DNA of 64,000 nucleotides from Campylorhamphus procurvoides (taxonomy: Eukaryota; Chordata; Aves; Passeriformes; Dendrocolaptidae). Below, piece after piece: positions 24,555 to 37,700 of this stretch; position 1 is the first letter of the stretch; the number at the start of each line of letters is the position of its first letter. The notes under the pieces are model-generated. The model ran no database searches and was not told where the DNA came from. It saw only the letters and a list, made by a program, of their open reading frames with translations. The DNA is taken from NCBI GenBank assembly GCA_013396655.1, contig WBMV01000261.1, forward strand, positions 1 through 64,000. The letters run 5' to 3'. Made by a program: the position numbers and the translations under genes.

Positions 24555-26696
24555 CCTGAGAGAAGCACCTGCTTACGTGATCACTGCCTTGGAGGGGAAG
24601 CACCAGCTTAATGTCCACGGCACTATTTATGGCACTGCCAGCGCTCGGTGCCTGAATTAAGAGTCCCATGTAATCCTGGTGCACCTGTTCATACATTTAA
24701 TCCCTCCCAAACCGTCTGTTGTCCATCATAGAAAATCCCACGGGGGGGTCATAGGAAGAAGGCTGGTTCAGTAACCAAGAGAGCTAGAAGGGTTCAGCAG
24801 GGCATGTGAAGTGTCCCCTGGGTGAGCCCTGCCTGGATGCCAGAGCTGCCTGTGTCCTCTCTTGTCCCCCTGGAGCCATCCCAAGAGCCACCCCAGGAGC
24901 CACCCCAGGCCTGCCACATGCAGTTTGCTCTGAGCTCTCAGCACCACGGGGGCAAAGCTGTGTGACGGCAGCAATGGGATCTGCACAGCAGGGAAGGGAT
25001 GAGGCATCACATTGACATCACCGGGACCTTTTGGTCCCCTCAGGGACAGGGTCACCCTCAGGGCAAGGACCTTCCAGACCCCTTCCTGCAGGATGGGGAC
25101 ATGGGCAGAGGGTGTCTCTACTGCCAAGATCTGAGCCTGGGGCACCCACCTGTGAGGTTCTCTCCCTGGTGGGCACTCTGGAACGTGGGTTTGTCTGGGG
25201 TGGAGACAGGAGGCACCACTGCCAGGGTGGGCACTGCTGGTTGGCAGGGCCATCGGGGCCACTGTGACCACACGGGCCATTGTGACCACAGTGGTGTCAC
25301 CAGGGTGGTGGATGTCATAGGGGTGCTGAGCAGGGCTGCTCGGGCAGAGGGTGCACAGGGGGGGCTCAGCCACAGGGATTAGGATTTACACCCAGTGGTA
25401 ACCTGGTCAGAGCACAGCTGGGGCTTTGCAGGATGCTCTGCTGGCCCTGCCACCCACCCTGAACTGTGGCCTTGGCAGTGTGGACACATTCCCCACATTG
25501 ACTGTGGAGCTGGGAGAACTAACCCACAAGTTGGTTCTCTTTCCATGGGTGCAGTTTGCTGCTCTGCAGCCACACATGAATTTCTCTTCCCATCCCTCCT
25601 GACCTCCCTCCCTGCTCCAGGTCCCTCTGGAGCTGCTCACACTGCACAATCCCTTTGCACAGCTCCAAGGGTGGCAGGGAAGGATCCACATCTGCAGGGT
25701 GCAGCTCCTCTCCTTGATGCAAAAGCAGATTGTTCTGGGGTGTTTACCTGTGTTAGGATCAAAGGCAGCCTCACACCACGGCGTGTTACATCAGAGCAGA
25801 GCTCACATGGCCATTTCTACGCTATAAAATCTGCTGGAGATCTTCCAAGTGCTTTCCTGAGCTTTGTGCTCAGCCCAGCCCACCAGTCCCTTTAGCTGTG
25901 TGGCCTCAGTCATTGAGTTGTCCTTCCTTAAAAATACAGCCAAGCCACCAAACTGGGCTACTGTTCCATGTCTCTGGAGTTTGCACTTCACAGAAGTCCC
26001 CCTTCCCAGCACACCCAGAGCACACCCAGCACTCTCTTCATGCTTGTCCTGGGTTTCTGAGGGGAGGTCTGTGCTCTTCTGGGAGGTGGAAGGTGAAGAA
26101 CAAACATCTTTCATCTGGAGCAAATAAATGGGAGTGTGCACATGAACCCTGGCAGAATTGTTTAGTAGCTTGTGTTTGCTGGGGTAATAAATTCACCTCA
26201 AAACACACATCCCTTCATGTTGTGAGGGAGGGTGATTTTTTTCCTATGCTCCCCACCCAGGGCGAGGCAAGAGCATCATTGGTGGGGTGGCACGGGCTGG
26301 GCTCTGGCATCCCCCCAGCCCTGGGGCTCAGCAACACCTCGGAGCAGGGTCAGGGAGCTACATCACAGGTTCCTGCTCCTGCACAGCATCTCTGCAGCCC
26401 CTTTGAAGTCTCTCTGGTGCAAGTTTGTGGGACACCTTCATGCACGAGCCCAGGCTTCTTCATCCCACGGAATTTTATTGGCTTCGCTTCTTAAAATAGT
26501 TCCTCTTCCCTTTCCCCTTTTGCATGACTGTGTCTCTGTACATCCTGTTTGATTTGTTCACTTGAGGACTGTGGAGATCAATGAGCACTTATGTCTTGCC
26601 TATCTTGCAGAGATACCATGCCCTTTGTTTCTCACAGGTCCTTCATTTCACCTGATTTCTGCTGTTGAGAGGTGCCAGTGAACTTTCTTTCAGTAT

Positions 26697-26745
26697 CAGA
26701 GGTTGGATTTGATGATCTCAGAGGTCTTTCCCAGCCTAAGGGATT
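26697..26745 (+). mobile_element. Short CR1 3' fragment
   Basis: Only the last part remains: 'gaggttggatttgatgatct' and 'cagaggtctttcccagccta'. Confidence 0.6.
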
Positions 26746-28119
26746 CTGGCTGGAGCTCAGCTGTGTTCCTACAAGAGGTGGCTCCAGCACTGCTCTTTCC
26801 CAGTTCCCATCCCATCACCCCTCTTCCCTGCAGGCAGGACTGACCCTTTTCCAGCCATCCTGGCTCAAGCAGGTCCCTGTGGTGTGTCCCAGGGCGGTGA
26901 GCTCGGGCAGGTGTTTGAGGAGCCTTTCCCTGCCCTGTCTCACACCAAGAGCAGTTAAGATAACTGTCACAAAGGGTGCCAGTCCCACTAATTGCAGCCC
27001 TGGCGCTCGGCACGAAGCCATCCCTTCCTCATCACCCGCTGCTCCTCCAGTGGATTTTGGGAGCAGCACTGGGAGCCTGGAGCAGGCTGCCCCCTCCCAG
27101 CCAGGCAAATCTGTCTGACCACCTGGATGGGAGCTGCACATCTGCAGCCCAGGTTAAATCCTCTGGAAAATGCCTGAAATTATTATGGCCCCCATACCAC
27201 AACCATAGTATTGAATTCTAGCTTTTTAACTCTCTTTTCCCTTCCCTTTTGCCATTCATGTTAATCCACTTTATTTAAGTGCTTTGTGCCACAATTTTCC
27301 TTTTAGAATATCATAACAGTGCTCATTTTTCATTGTTCATGGGGGATTTAATATGTTGCCCTAATTTGTACTTTAAGGCAAAAAAGATGCTTTTCACAAG
27401 AAAACATAATTTTGAAGTGATTAAATAAATTATTGCTAAAAATAAGAAAAATCTATGGCTTTGACTCTCAAAATGTAGTGGAAATAGAAATATGTACCAG
27501 ACAGGATGACCTGAGCCTGAAGCTGGGAGCTGTGTTTCAGAGTTAATGTTTTGACAGCTATTTTGAGTTTAAAGTTCTCCAGAATTCCCTGCATTTATGA
27601 ATAGCCAGTGTTACTCATTAACTCTCGATTTTTCACTTGCATAACACAAAAAATCATGAGCAATGCTAGAAATTGCTTTTGCACATGGAACAAGAAATGA
27701 TTTGGGCTCAAGTCGCATTTCCTATAAGCTTTTGCATCAAGAACACCCAAACCCAAAGAGCACTCAGGTCACATGGGGTGTTTCTGGGGCTATATTCCCA
27801 CAGAAGCCAGGAGAGATGAGCAGAGGGGCTCTTGAATGACTCCTAAATGCTCAGCTCCCTAAAAACTCAGCCCTAATTTGCTCGCTGTCATACCCAGGGC
27901 AGAGGGAAGGGATTACCTGGCAGCTTTTCCTGGCTCTGGCGGGTAAGTCCTTTTGTTTCTGACACCTGCAGGTCTCAGACAGCGACTCCAGGACCAGAGC
28001 ACTGCACGCAGGGAGTTGTGGAAAGGCTTGGGGGGAGAGCCCAGTCCTCGGGACAGGTCTCAGCAGAGGTGAATTGACAGAGAAGCACAGGAAAGAGTGA
28101 GAGAAGGGTGAAACCCCTC

Positions 28120-28376
28120 CAGGGTCGGGACTGAGGGAACGGCTGGAGCTGTGTCAGGGCAGGGTTAGGATGGGTATCAGGGAAAGGTTCTTTCCCAGAG
28201 GGTGGTGGGCACTGAGCAGGCTCCCCAGGGCAGTGGGCACAGCCCCAAGGCTGCCAGAGCTCCAGGAGGGTTTGGACAACACTCTCAGGGTGGGATTTTT
28301 GGGTGTCTGTGCAGGGCCAGGAGTTGGACTGGAGATCCCTGTGGGTCCCTTCCAGCCCAGGATATTTTATGATTCT
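28120..28376 (+). mobile_element. CR1 3' fragment upstream of C6orf132
   Basis: Belongs to a CR1 subfamily that differs from most copies here: 'ggttaggatgggtatcaggg', 'gggcagtgggcacagcccca', 'gagctccaggagggtttgga' and the end 'cagcccaggatattttatga'. Part of its tail is repeated at 29029 by a likely assembly error. Confidence 0.8.
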
Positions 28377-28479
28377 ATTATTCCTTTCCCTACTACCTGA
28401 TGCAAACGCATCGGTAATAAGCATTTACTACAGCCGAGGTCGTTTTGCTACGGCATTAAATGTCTGTTTTTCTATAGGA

Positions 28480-28721
28480 TGTGTCACAAGGTCCTCAGGG
28501 ATTTTAGGCTCGTCCTGCGCGGGGAGACTTTGCCGAGCCCCTGAGGATATTCCACAGCTCCCAAACGCAGCTGCTGCGTGTGCGACTGATTGGAAAACAC
28601 TGGAGGGACACCTGGCGAGGGCGGGTCCGTGGGTGGGACCGTCCATCCCCGCCCCTCCCGTGCCGTGTTCCCGGCTCGGCGCTGCGGGGATGCCCGGCTG
28701 GGAGCGCCCGGCTCCGCCAGG
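28480..28721 (+). promoter_or_regulatory. CpG-rich promoter region of C6orf132
   Basis: GC content rises sharply here and an inverted CCAAT box (GATTGG, 28588-28593) lies 130 bases before the ATG. No TATA box was seen. This segment is the part missing from the second, falsely duplicated copy. Confidence 0.5.
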
Positions 28722-31700
28722 ATGAAGAAGCACCATCACCACTCGGTGCAGGGCACCTTCAGCCGCCTCTTCGGCAAGCGCCACTCCAGCCCCACCGCCG
28801 CGTCCCTCTTCGCCACCAACCCACCCTGGATCTTCACGCAGGAGGTGACCTCGGACAGCGCGGGTGGCACCGGTCAGTGTCCCCAAGCCTGCCCCGGGGC
28901 TGGGGGAGCGGGGTGCGGGCTGGGAAAGGATGGGAAAAGGGTGGGATGGGGATGGGGAGGGATGGGGGGAGGGAAAGTGCCCGCTTGGGAAGCTCCGGGG
29001 GGACCGGGATGCGCTCCGGGGGGACCGNAGTTGGAGTGGAGATTCTTGTGGGTCCCTTTCAGCCCAGGATATTTTATGATTCTATTATTCCTTTCCCTAC
29101 TACCTGATGCAAACGCATCGGTAATAAGCATTTACTACAGCCGAGGTCGTTTTGCTACGGCATTAAATGTCTGTTTTTCTANCGGTCAGTGTCCCCAAGC
29201 CTGCCCCGGGGCTGGGGGAGCGGGGTGCGGGCCGGGAAAGGTGGGATGAGGATGGGGAGGGATGGGGGATCATTCACCTCCCGCTTGGGAAGCTCCGGGA
29301 TGCGCTCCGGGGGGACCGGGATGCTCAAGCCATGAGGGTCCGCACGGCCGGGCTCGCAGCTCTCCGGGAAGTTAAACTTGACCAAAACAGGCTGCTCTAA
29401 GTCGTTGTGAATTTATTTTATTGCTTCCCGCCGCTCTTTCCCACGCCATGTTTGATGTGCGCCTTGCCAGGTTTAGGTATTTACTCATAAACCTGTTTCT
29501 CGCAGTGCTGTGAGCGATGGGGTTGCATATTCCTCGGCATTTATTTGTGTTTCTTTGTGGTTTTAATTGCAACGCGGTGCCCTGGAGGCTCATGTAGGAG
29601 GGAGCCAAATTAATAGTAATGGAGCCAGGTAGATAGAAGATAGTAGTTTGTGGATGAAGTTTGGTGCCTCTGAGAGTCCCAACAAGCTCTTCCAAGGTTA
29701 AAAGACATGGAAGCGCTGCCTGCTGAGCTGTGCAGGGTGAAGTATTGTCTGTGAAAGCAACTGCGAGGTGGTTACACCCCAAAGGCCAGGCTGCTGAAAC
29801 CAAGATAAAATGAAAATGTGACAGGGAGTTTCGTGCAACTCTGCAACGCAGAAGGAAAATTGCTGATTTCTGACTGTCGTAAATCGGAGGAGGATTCAAG
29901 CTTCCCTCTGATGTGGTTTGGATTTAAAAAAAAAAAGAGGGAAAGTTGCTGTGTGTGCTTATTACAAGCCTGATTTCCGTGGCTTGCAATCCTTCAATAC
30001 AAAAGTATTTTGTACTGCTTTGTGCAGTACAAAAGCATTCCATTCAGGTGTGGGTCAGATTGCAGCGGAAAAGGCAGGAATCCTGAAATCTGACCCTAAA
30101 TGAGAGCTCTTGAATCGCTCCTGAGCATCCTCCTGGCATTTCTGTCCTTAGTTTAGTTTGTGGAGGGTGGTGTGACACCCCAAAGCTCAGTGACCACGTT
30201 GGGAGTAGCATGTGCTGTGCTGTGGATTGGTGTGTGAGGATTGAACTCCCAGCTCAGTCCAAGGGGCAGGTTTTATTGTCCCTGGATATCCACAGCACCA
30301 CAGGGAAGTCCCATCCCCGGCCCCGTTTCTGGAATATTTACTGCATAGCTTCATGCTACTTCTGCCAAAAGGAGTCCACTGCTCCTGCTAATCCCCACCT
30401 TAGTTTCTCATACAAAGTAAACACAAGTTAAGCAATGTGGAATTGGGTGTAGGTTTGCCTGTCCCTGACTCAGAGATTCCTGAATATAGTGACTGATGCC
30501 ACCTCCTCCTCCTCCTTGCTGGGAGGTGTGGATACCCCAGCGTCAAACCTGCCTCGCCTACTCCAGGTGATGCAACCCCCAAGTAGGAAGAGGTTCCATT
30601 ACATGCTTTGCAAATTGGTTGGTGAGTTTCCCATGGCTGAGCGGACACAAATGTCTCCAGGACAGGCTGAATGTCAAGAAGTGGCCAAAGCAAGGCCAGG
30701 TATTTGAGGCAGCCACTTCCGACAGCCTCCAAGGGTGCCTTTCCTGGTCCCTCCTTCCAGGAAACGAAGCTGGCAGAGCACTGGTCTTACTGGTGACAGG
30801 CTCTCAGCAGGCAAGTCCTGTTTATCTAGCAAAGAAAACACAACTACAAGCACTTCATTTTACTTTAATTAAAAGTATTCAGGTTAGCGATGCTTAGTAA
30901 TCTAGGATCAAAGTCCTTGTGATCTTTAATCCACTTTCTCACTGAGTTTACCTAGTGACTTGTTTAATATAAAACTCTCATCAAGTCTCGGAACTGCTCT
31001 ATCACTGCTCCACAAAGCTGTCTGAGTCCAAACTCTCATGTGGCATTGACCTTAATTTTTCCTACTTACTCACTGAATGTGGGGTCACCCATAAAATTAA
31101 TCATCACAGAATTGCATTGGGTGGGAAGGGACCTTGAAGATCATCCCCTCCCACCTCCCTGCCATGGGCAGGGACGCTTTCCACTAGTCCAGGTTGCTCC
31201 AAGCCCTGTCCAACCTGGCCTTGGACACTTGCAGGTAAATTGCTGGCACCTTTGCCCTCCCTGGGACTCCAGCAGCACCTCCCGTGTGCTTGGGCCCCCC
31301 CAGGCAAGGAAGTGTTAAACTCCTGGTAAAACCACAGTGACTGAAGTGCTGGCTGATTAGTAGGTTGAAAGTTGTTGTAAAGAATCCCTTGTAGTGGGAG
31401 AAGTTTGGGATAAGGGAGAGGAAGTTGTGACTGAGTGTAAGGACTGTGATAGCACAGTGGATGCTCCTGGGTGTATCCCAGGCTAACCTGTGGTGTGGTG
31501 GGTGGGAGAAAGGAAAAGCTTACGTGCCTGCTGGACTCAGGGGCACCTTTCAAGGTTGTGTGGAATCCATCTGCCTCCAAACCTGAAGGTTCAGCAGAGG
31601 CTGTGCTTGCTCATGCCCACTCCTTGGTGTGGTCAGGTTCTTCATTCCAGGCGTTCATGCAAGTGCTTTCCTTCTGTGGGATGCACACAGAAGCATTTGC

Positions 31701-34700
31701 CCTCCTCTTTTTCCACTAAACTAAGCTGTTTCCTTGGGAGCTTCTTCCTGCTGTCTGCCCATGCAAGGAGGGCACAGCCTTGGTGACAGACACAGCTCGG
31801 TGCCATGGCAGTGTGTGGTGGGCTGGGGACCCCAGGCACTTGACAGGAGCTGTTTCTGTACCTCACGCTTTGGGCAGGTGATCAACTTTGAGGACTCTCT
31901 GCCCAGACTTTTTAGGGGAGGAAAAAAAACAAAGCTATTTACTTGTTGGTGTCTGCATTTTGGGCAGGAGGGGGAAATTGGTTTCCTCCTTCTTCATCTC
32001 CCTTGTTCCTCCTTCACTATCAAAATCTGTTGGGAGGGAACACACTCCTGACGAGTTTTCTCTCCAGTCACAGCCATTTTGTTCCTTTCCTCTTCCTTCC
32101 TCAAACCCTCGTATTTTCTTTAATGTCTGTCTCCTTGGCTACGAGTTATTTGTCTATCTCCTTCCAGCCAAGGTGGGGTTTTACATGCTTCAGTATTTCT
32201 GCCTGTTAATTCATGCTGTTAATCAGACACAAAGAACGTAATTAGATTAATTTTATGAGCTTTATTCACTGTCAGAAATAAACCGGCCCAAAAGGTGTGG
32301 TTCGAGGTGAAAGCACAGGGCTGGGAACCAGGAACACCTGACAGCTTCTCCTTGTGACACTGGGGCTCTCTGACTTTCTGCTCCAGTGTCTCCATCCGTA
32401 GCAGTATTTTGTGGGAAGTCCCTTGGAGCATTTCCCTGTAAGGCAGGCTGGAGTGTGGAAATGTTGTGACAAGCACGATCTGTCTCACAATGCCAATTGC
32501 ATCAGGATCAGAACCAAATTGCTCCAGCAGCATCCACAGGATGCAGCTGCTGGTGGTGACAGTCCACAGTGGGGACAGTCACTGTGGCACCTCCCTCCTG
32601 CTGCCCTCAGCTGATGGCAGGGCCACATGGAAGGGCAAAACCTCCTTGGGAAGCTCCTGCATGTCCCATTCCCATCGCTGTGTCTGAGTGGTGCAGGAAG
32701 GTGTTCCCCTCCACTCATCCTGGCCCTCTTGGCACAAGCCAAGTGCTCAGGGACACCTCTGCTGTCCCTCTCTGCTGCCAAAGTGGCTGGGTGAAGCAGC
32801 TGTAGTCACCTCTGTGCCTGGATGGAAGTGCTCTGCCTCTGTTCAGCTCTCCTGCCTCCTGTTGTGCCTTCTCCCTCAATTCCAGCTGCTGATGGATCAG
32901 CCAGGGTGGGATCGTGCCCCTGCTTCTGAATTGCTTTGTGTCACCTCTATGCACACCTGCCCTCCTAGAGGCTGGATCCTCCCAGCAGTGCAGAGAGATG
33001 ATCCAGTTGCTCCTGATGCATTTTCCTTCCCTAAACAGAATCTGGGAGTGAGTTGAGAGCTTGTGTTAACTTTTGATCCCCCTGGGGTAAATTTTTAAAT
33101 TAGGTGGGATTAGAAATCAGCCCTTCAGAAAAGGTTTTTGACACCTGGGCTCTTTCAGTTCCATCATGTGGAGCTCTGGGAAGGCTCTCTGTGCCTTGCA
33201 GGTGTGTGACAGGGTTGTCAGTGCCTGTCCTGCACACCTGGGACCTTTCTCCCCATATCTTCAACTCACCTTCAAAACATCCGAGCTCTCCTCAGAATCT
33301 GGGGGGTTTTGCCCATTCTTGGGAGCTGATGCAGCAAATTCTCCACGGCCCTTTCTGAAATTCGGTGCTGCCCAGTGTTGTTTTTCCTGTTTCCCAGACA
33401 CAGTGCTGGCTGCTAACAGTCCTCTCTTCCCCTCAGGTGATGTGATTGAGGTGTATTACGGTGACAATCGCTTTGGGACAGTGACAGACTCTGGCACAGC
33501 AACACTTAAACCTCGTCCGAGGGTCCGGCCGCTGCTGACTTTCCTACCCCTGGTGAGTACCCAGCTCACTGCTGGAATTCATTGCAACAGTGTGGGTAAC
33601 TGGTGCCCAGAACCAGCTGGGCTGGCTGCTGCTCTCATCCTCTACCCCAGGGGGGAGAATAAATGAAAAGCAAAACCACTCTGTAATAGCTGGATAGGAG
33701 GGATTAAGGGGTGATCTGAGTTCAAGGCTTGCGTTGGACATAGACAAGGTACTTGGGGGAGAGGCGTGAACATCATCAGACTTGCATTTTCAATTAAAAA
33801 GAAAAATTGCTGAGTGTGTAGATGATAGATCAGGCTTGCACTGCAGTTTATCCAACCACTGCTGCCAGTATCTCTCCTGGGATCAGGCATGTTGCTGGAG
33901 ACAGCAAGAGCAGAGCTGTGTCCTCTTGCAGCAGAGGAACAAGGAAGTGATGCTGCAGGTGTGCAAGGGGTGGGTTTTCCATCTCTGTATGAAAAAACAC
34001 ATTCCAGGCAGAGCTTCCAGTGCTCCAGCAGCAGGTGGATGCAGGGACTGGAGCTGCAGGGGCCAACAAAGCTGGACCAGAGGGCCTGGGGGTGGGTTTA
34101 ACTCCCGAAACCACGCTTGCTCCTGGCTGGCTGTGAGCCACACTACGGTGTGTGCTGAGCAAGCTTTCCTCCCCCACACACCACACCTTTCCAGAGGTCT
34201 TATTCCCCAGAGGATCGTGGGGGAGCAGGATTCATACAGTCACAGAATGGTTTAGGTTGGAAGGGACCTTAAAAGCATAATTAGGAACCATGGAAGACCA
34301 TCCCTTTGTCTCAGAGAGGATCTCTGTGTCAAGACCAAAGGGATGGTTTTCCCTGTGCATCCCTGTCCTGTGGAGCAGCCATCACCTTCAGCAGAAAATG
34401 GGCTGCTCTGGTGGCACCTGGGCACAATTAGGTGTTAATGGGGTTGTGCTGGCGTTATTTGAAGGACAAAACAGGAGGGGAGTTTATTTATCTATTTGAA
34501 AGTATAATTAGGAAGTAGTGGGGTCACAAAGGGGTTGTTCCCTCTTTAAGGTCTTGAAAAAGGTAAAAAACCTCATCTGGGATCCAGAACAAGTAACTGT
34601 AGGGCTGGTGCCTGAAGAACACCTCTCCAGCAACACAGCTTGGGGGGTGTGACCATATCATCTGGGTTTTAGGGTGCAACTGGCCTTTTGCATCCTTTTA

Positions 34701-37700
34701 GAGCTTTCAAATACTTTGCTAGGGGAAGTGTATGTGGTGGAGGAGTTAACAGCAGGAATCCTTCTGGGATAAATGCTCAGGACTGTCACCCAGGCTGTGG
34801 TGCTCTCCTGCTGCCCACAGAGGCACAGCCAACCCTTTTTTACCCTTGTGAGGGTCCCTCACAAACCTGACCTTCTCCTCTGACAGCAACAAGTTTAACT
34901 GAAGAAATTAGTAGGAATCAGCAACCTTTTTAAGGCTCAGCCTGTGCTGGGTATCTGTGTTATTTTGTCGGGGTTTGATTATGATTTGATCTGGCACAGA
35001 CACTTCTGCTGCCATGTACATACCTGCACTGGGCTGTTCTGCAGCTCCTGCCTTAACCCTTTCCTCCCACCCACCTGCTGAGGAGCAGTCGATGAGTCAG
35101 GAGGATGAACACACCCTGCCCAGCAGCTCCCTGTGCCTCTGCACCTGGCAGCTCTTCTCACATGGAGCACTTTCCTTCCCCCTGGATTGCCTGGCCCTTG
35201 GCTGTCCCAAGCCAGGGATTGCAGAAGGGTCCCACCTGGTTTCCCCAGCACTGCAGGTGCAGGCAGGGCTTTGGCATCCTGGGGGAACAACTTCCTTTAG
35301 CTAACCACCAAACTCTCCTGGCTCAAAAACAAGGAGTTTATTTCTGGAGAAATCCTTGGCCTCTCTGAGATGCCAAGGTGCTCAGCAGTTGTATTTTGGG
35401 GTGGTGTTTGTAACAGGTGACCCCAAACCTTGTTTGTTCAATGGGTGGGAAAAGTCTCTCCTGTGAGATAAGGGACCATGAGGACAGGCAGGTTCCCTTC
35501 ACAGGGGACATCTCACTTTGTTCCAAGGATGAAAAGTGATTCCTGGTGGTTACAGTGAAAGCTTCCCCCCACGGGATCCTCAGCATGCAGAAATCTGATT
35601 CAGGTCCCACAAACTGGAAATGCAGGTTCCTGGCACAGCACGCTGAGCCTGCTGTGAATCAGCTGGAGGTTTGCTGGGCTGGTCACACCCCGAGCAAACA
35701 GGGAACAATCTTTCCAGTCATCTCTGCTGGAGACTGGCAGCGTACTGGGGATGCTTTCCATTTTGGAAGCCAGCTCATGACGTGGGGACGGGTGGCTTTG
35801 GAGAGAGATGCTGAGCATTAGCAACTGCAACAGAAATTTTTGGTGTGAAACAGGCTTGCCCAGTTTGAAATGACAGGTCCAAAATTACTACTCATTTCTG
35901 AAGTGCCGACTGTTTCCTCCAGCTTTGCATAGCTCTCTTCCGACTGTCATTCCCTTTCCACTCCTATCCAAACATGTGATGCATATGCTGCTTTTAATTC
36001 AGTGCCCAGACATCTTTGCTTCCCCGTAAATGAGCAGGTCTCCTCAGTGTGCTCTGGAAACCAGCAGCAATGCATTTCCATAGCAAATGGGAGCTGCTGC
36101 TGGGCTTTTCTCCTTTGTGGTTTTTGATATCTCATTGCTCTGGACGATTTCATTATTGGCTCTTGAAATACCTCTGTTGGCTTGTGTTGAAGTTAAGGAT
36201 GTTTTTTCTACCTTGTGCTGTATCTTTAGGACCAGTAAACAGGTCTTAGATGAGGAAGATATATAAAGATACCTATATATGTATAAAAGAGATACCTTTA
36301 TATAAGATATATATATATGTAAAAGGTACCAGGCCCACCAAGCCACATGTTTAGCCACTAACAGATCTGTCCTGATGCCTTAGCAGACCTTGGCTTCTCT
36401 GTCAGCAGAGTTGTCTGTTCCATGGTGCAATCCCAGGAATGTGAGTTCCCATTCACTCCTGGCTCATCAGTAACTGGCTCATTCCCTTGTGGTTATAGAG
36501 GATCTTTGGTCATCTGCAGGGTGATGGATGTAGCAAGTGCAATATGTGTATTTTCCTGTTGTTTTATCCGAAGCTGGGGCATTCCAAGGCTCTCCTGCAG
36601 GAGCCCAGGTTGCTGCTGTTAAATCAGCTGTGCCCCAGCATCTCCTGAGCTCTCCAAACTAGGGCACAGCGTGAAACCTTGATGTGCTGTCTGAGTCTGG
36701 ATGGGGCTGCATGAATAAACCCAACTTGACCTTTGTTCAGGGAGACTTTGGAATTCCAAAGCAGTCTGATGTCAAAATGGTGATAGTGACAGTGAAAGGC
36801 AAAGGGCAGGGGCTCAATCATTATCCAGGCTTTTTTGTGCAGGAAACCACTTGGAGAGAGGTGCAGGCTGATGGCAGGATAATGTTTTCCTTTGTCAAGG
36901 GCTGTTAACAGTGCAAACAGCTGCCTGGGGTGAGCTGGAGTGCCACAGGGTGGACGTGGAGCCTGGGAATGGGACAGGATGTCCCTGACCACTGCCCGTG
37001 GCGTCTGCGAGTTTGTGCTGCTCACCGAATGTCATTTCATAGAATTACAGAATATCCTGGGCTGGAAGTGACCCACAGGGGTCATCCTGTCCAACTCCTG
37101 GCCATGCACAGACACCCCAAAATCCTGTCCCCAAAGTGTTGTCCAAACCCTCCTGGAGCTCTGGCAGCCTTGGGGCTGTGCTCACTGCCCTGGGCAGCCT
37201 GGTCAGTGCCCACCACCCTCTGGGGGAAGGAGAACTTGTTCCCAATATCCAGCCTAACCTTCACTGACACAGCTCCAGCCCTTCCCTGGGTGCTGACCCT
37301 GCTCACCAGAGCAGAGATCGGAGCTGCCCCTGTTAAGGAAGCTGCAGACCTCAGTGAGGTCTGACCTCAGTCTCTTCTCCAGCTGACCAAACCAAGTGCC
37401 CTCAGTCACTCCTCATATGGCACCTCCAGACCCTGCACCATCTTCATGTCCCTCCTTTGGACACTTAGAGTTTTGTTCCTTTCTTACCCTGTTCACCCCA
37501 AACTGCCCCAGGACTCTCCCAGTGCTGGTATGTGACAGTCCAGCCTCTGCCTCACTCGTGTCAGTGCCTGACCCAGCACCAGTTTGGATTTGCACTTGGG
37601 TGCCTCAGTGCACATTCCTGAGCTGCTCCAGGCCCCTCAGAGCAATCCCAGCACTGAGTCACTGGGACAAGGAGAGGCTTTCTGCTCCTGGCAGGGGTAC

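Larger units (their letters stand above)
22790..28100. other. Intergenic DNA between the GUCA1A side and C6orf132
   Basis: Apart from the second 58-bp copy, one short CR1 piece and small GC-rich direct repeats (for example 'gagccaccccag' three times near 24880-24910), no gene could be supported. A 201-codon minus-strand ORF at 24768-25373 is low complexity and was rejected. Confidence 0.45.

Noticed and set aside
24768..25373. Minus-strand ORF of 201 codons
   Set aside because: Low complexity, GC-rich, with short direct repeats such as 'gagccaccccag'. No domain, splice context or family resemblance.
28590..29249. Plus-strand ORF of 219 codons spanning the N bases
   Set aside because: It contains the true C6orf132 exon 1 but then runs through the intron and the artefactual duplicate. 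The splice donor at 28873 ends the coding part.
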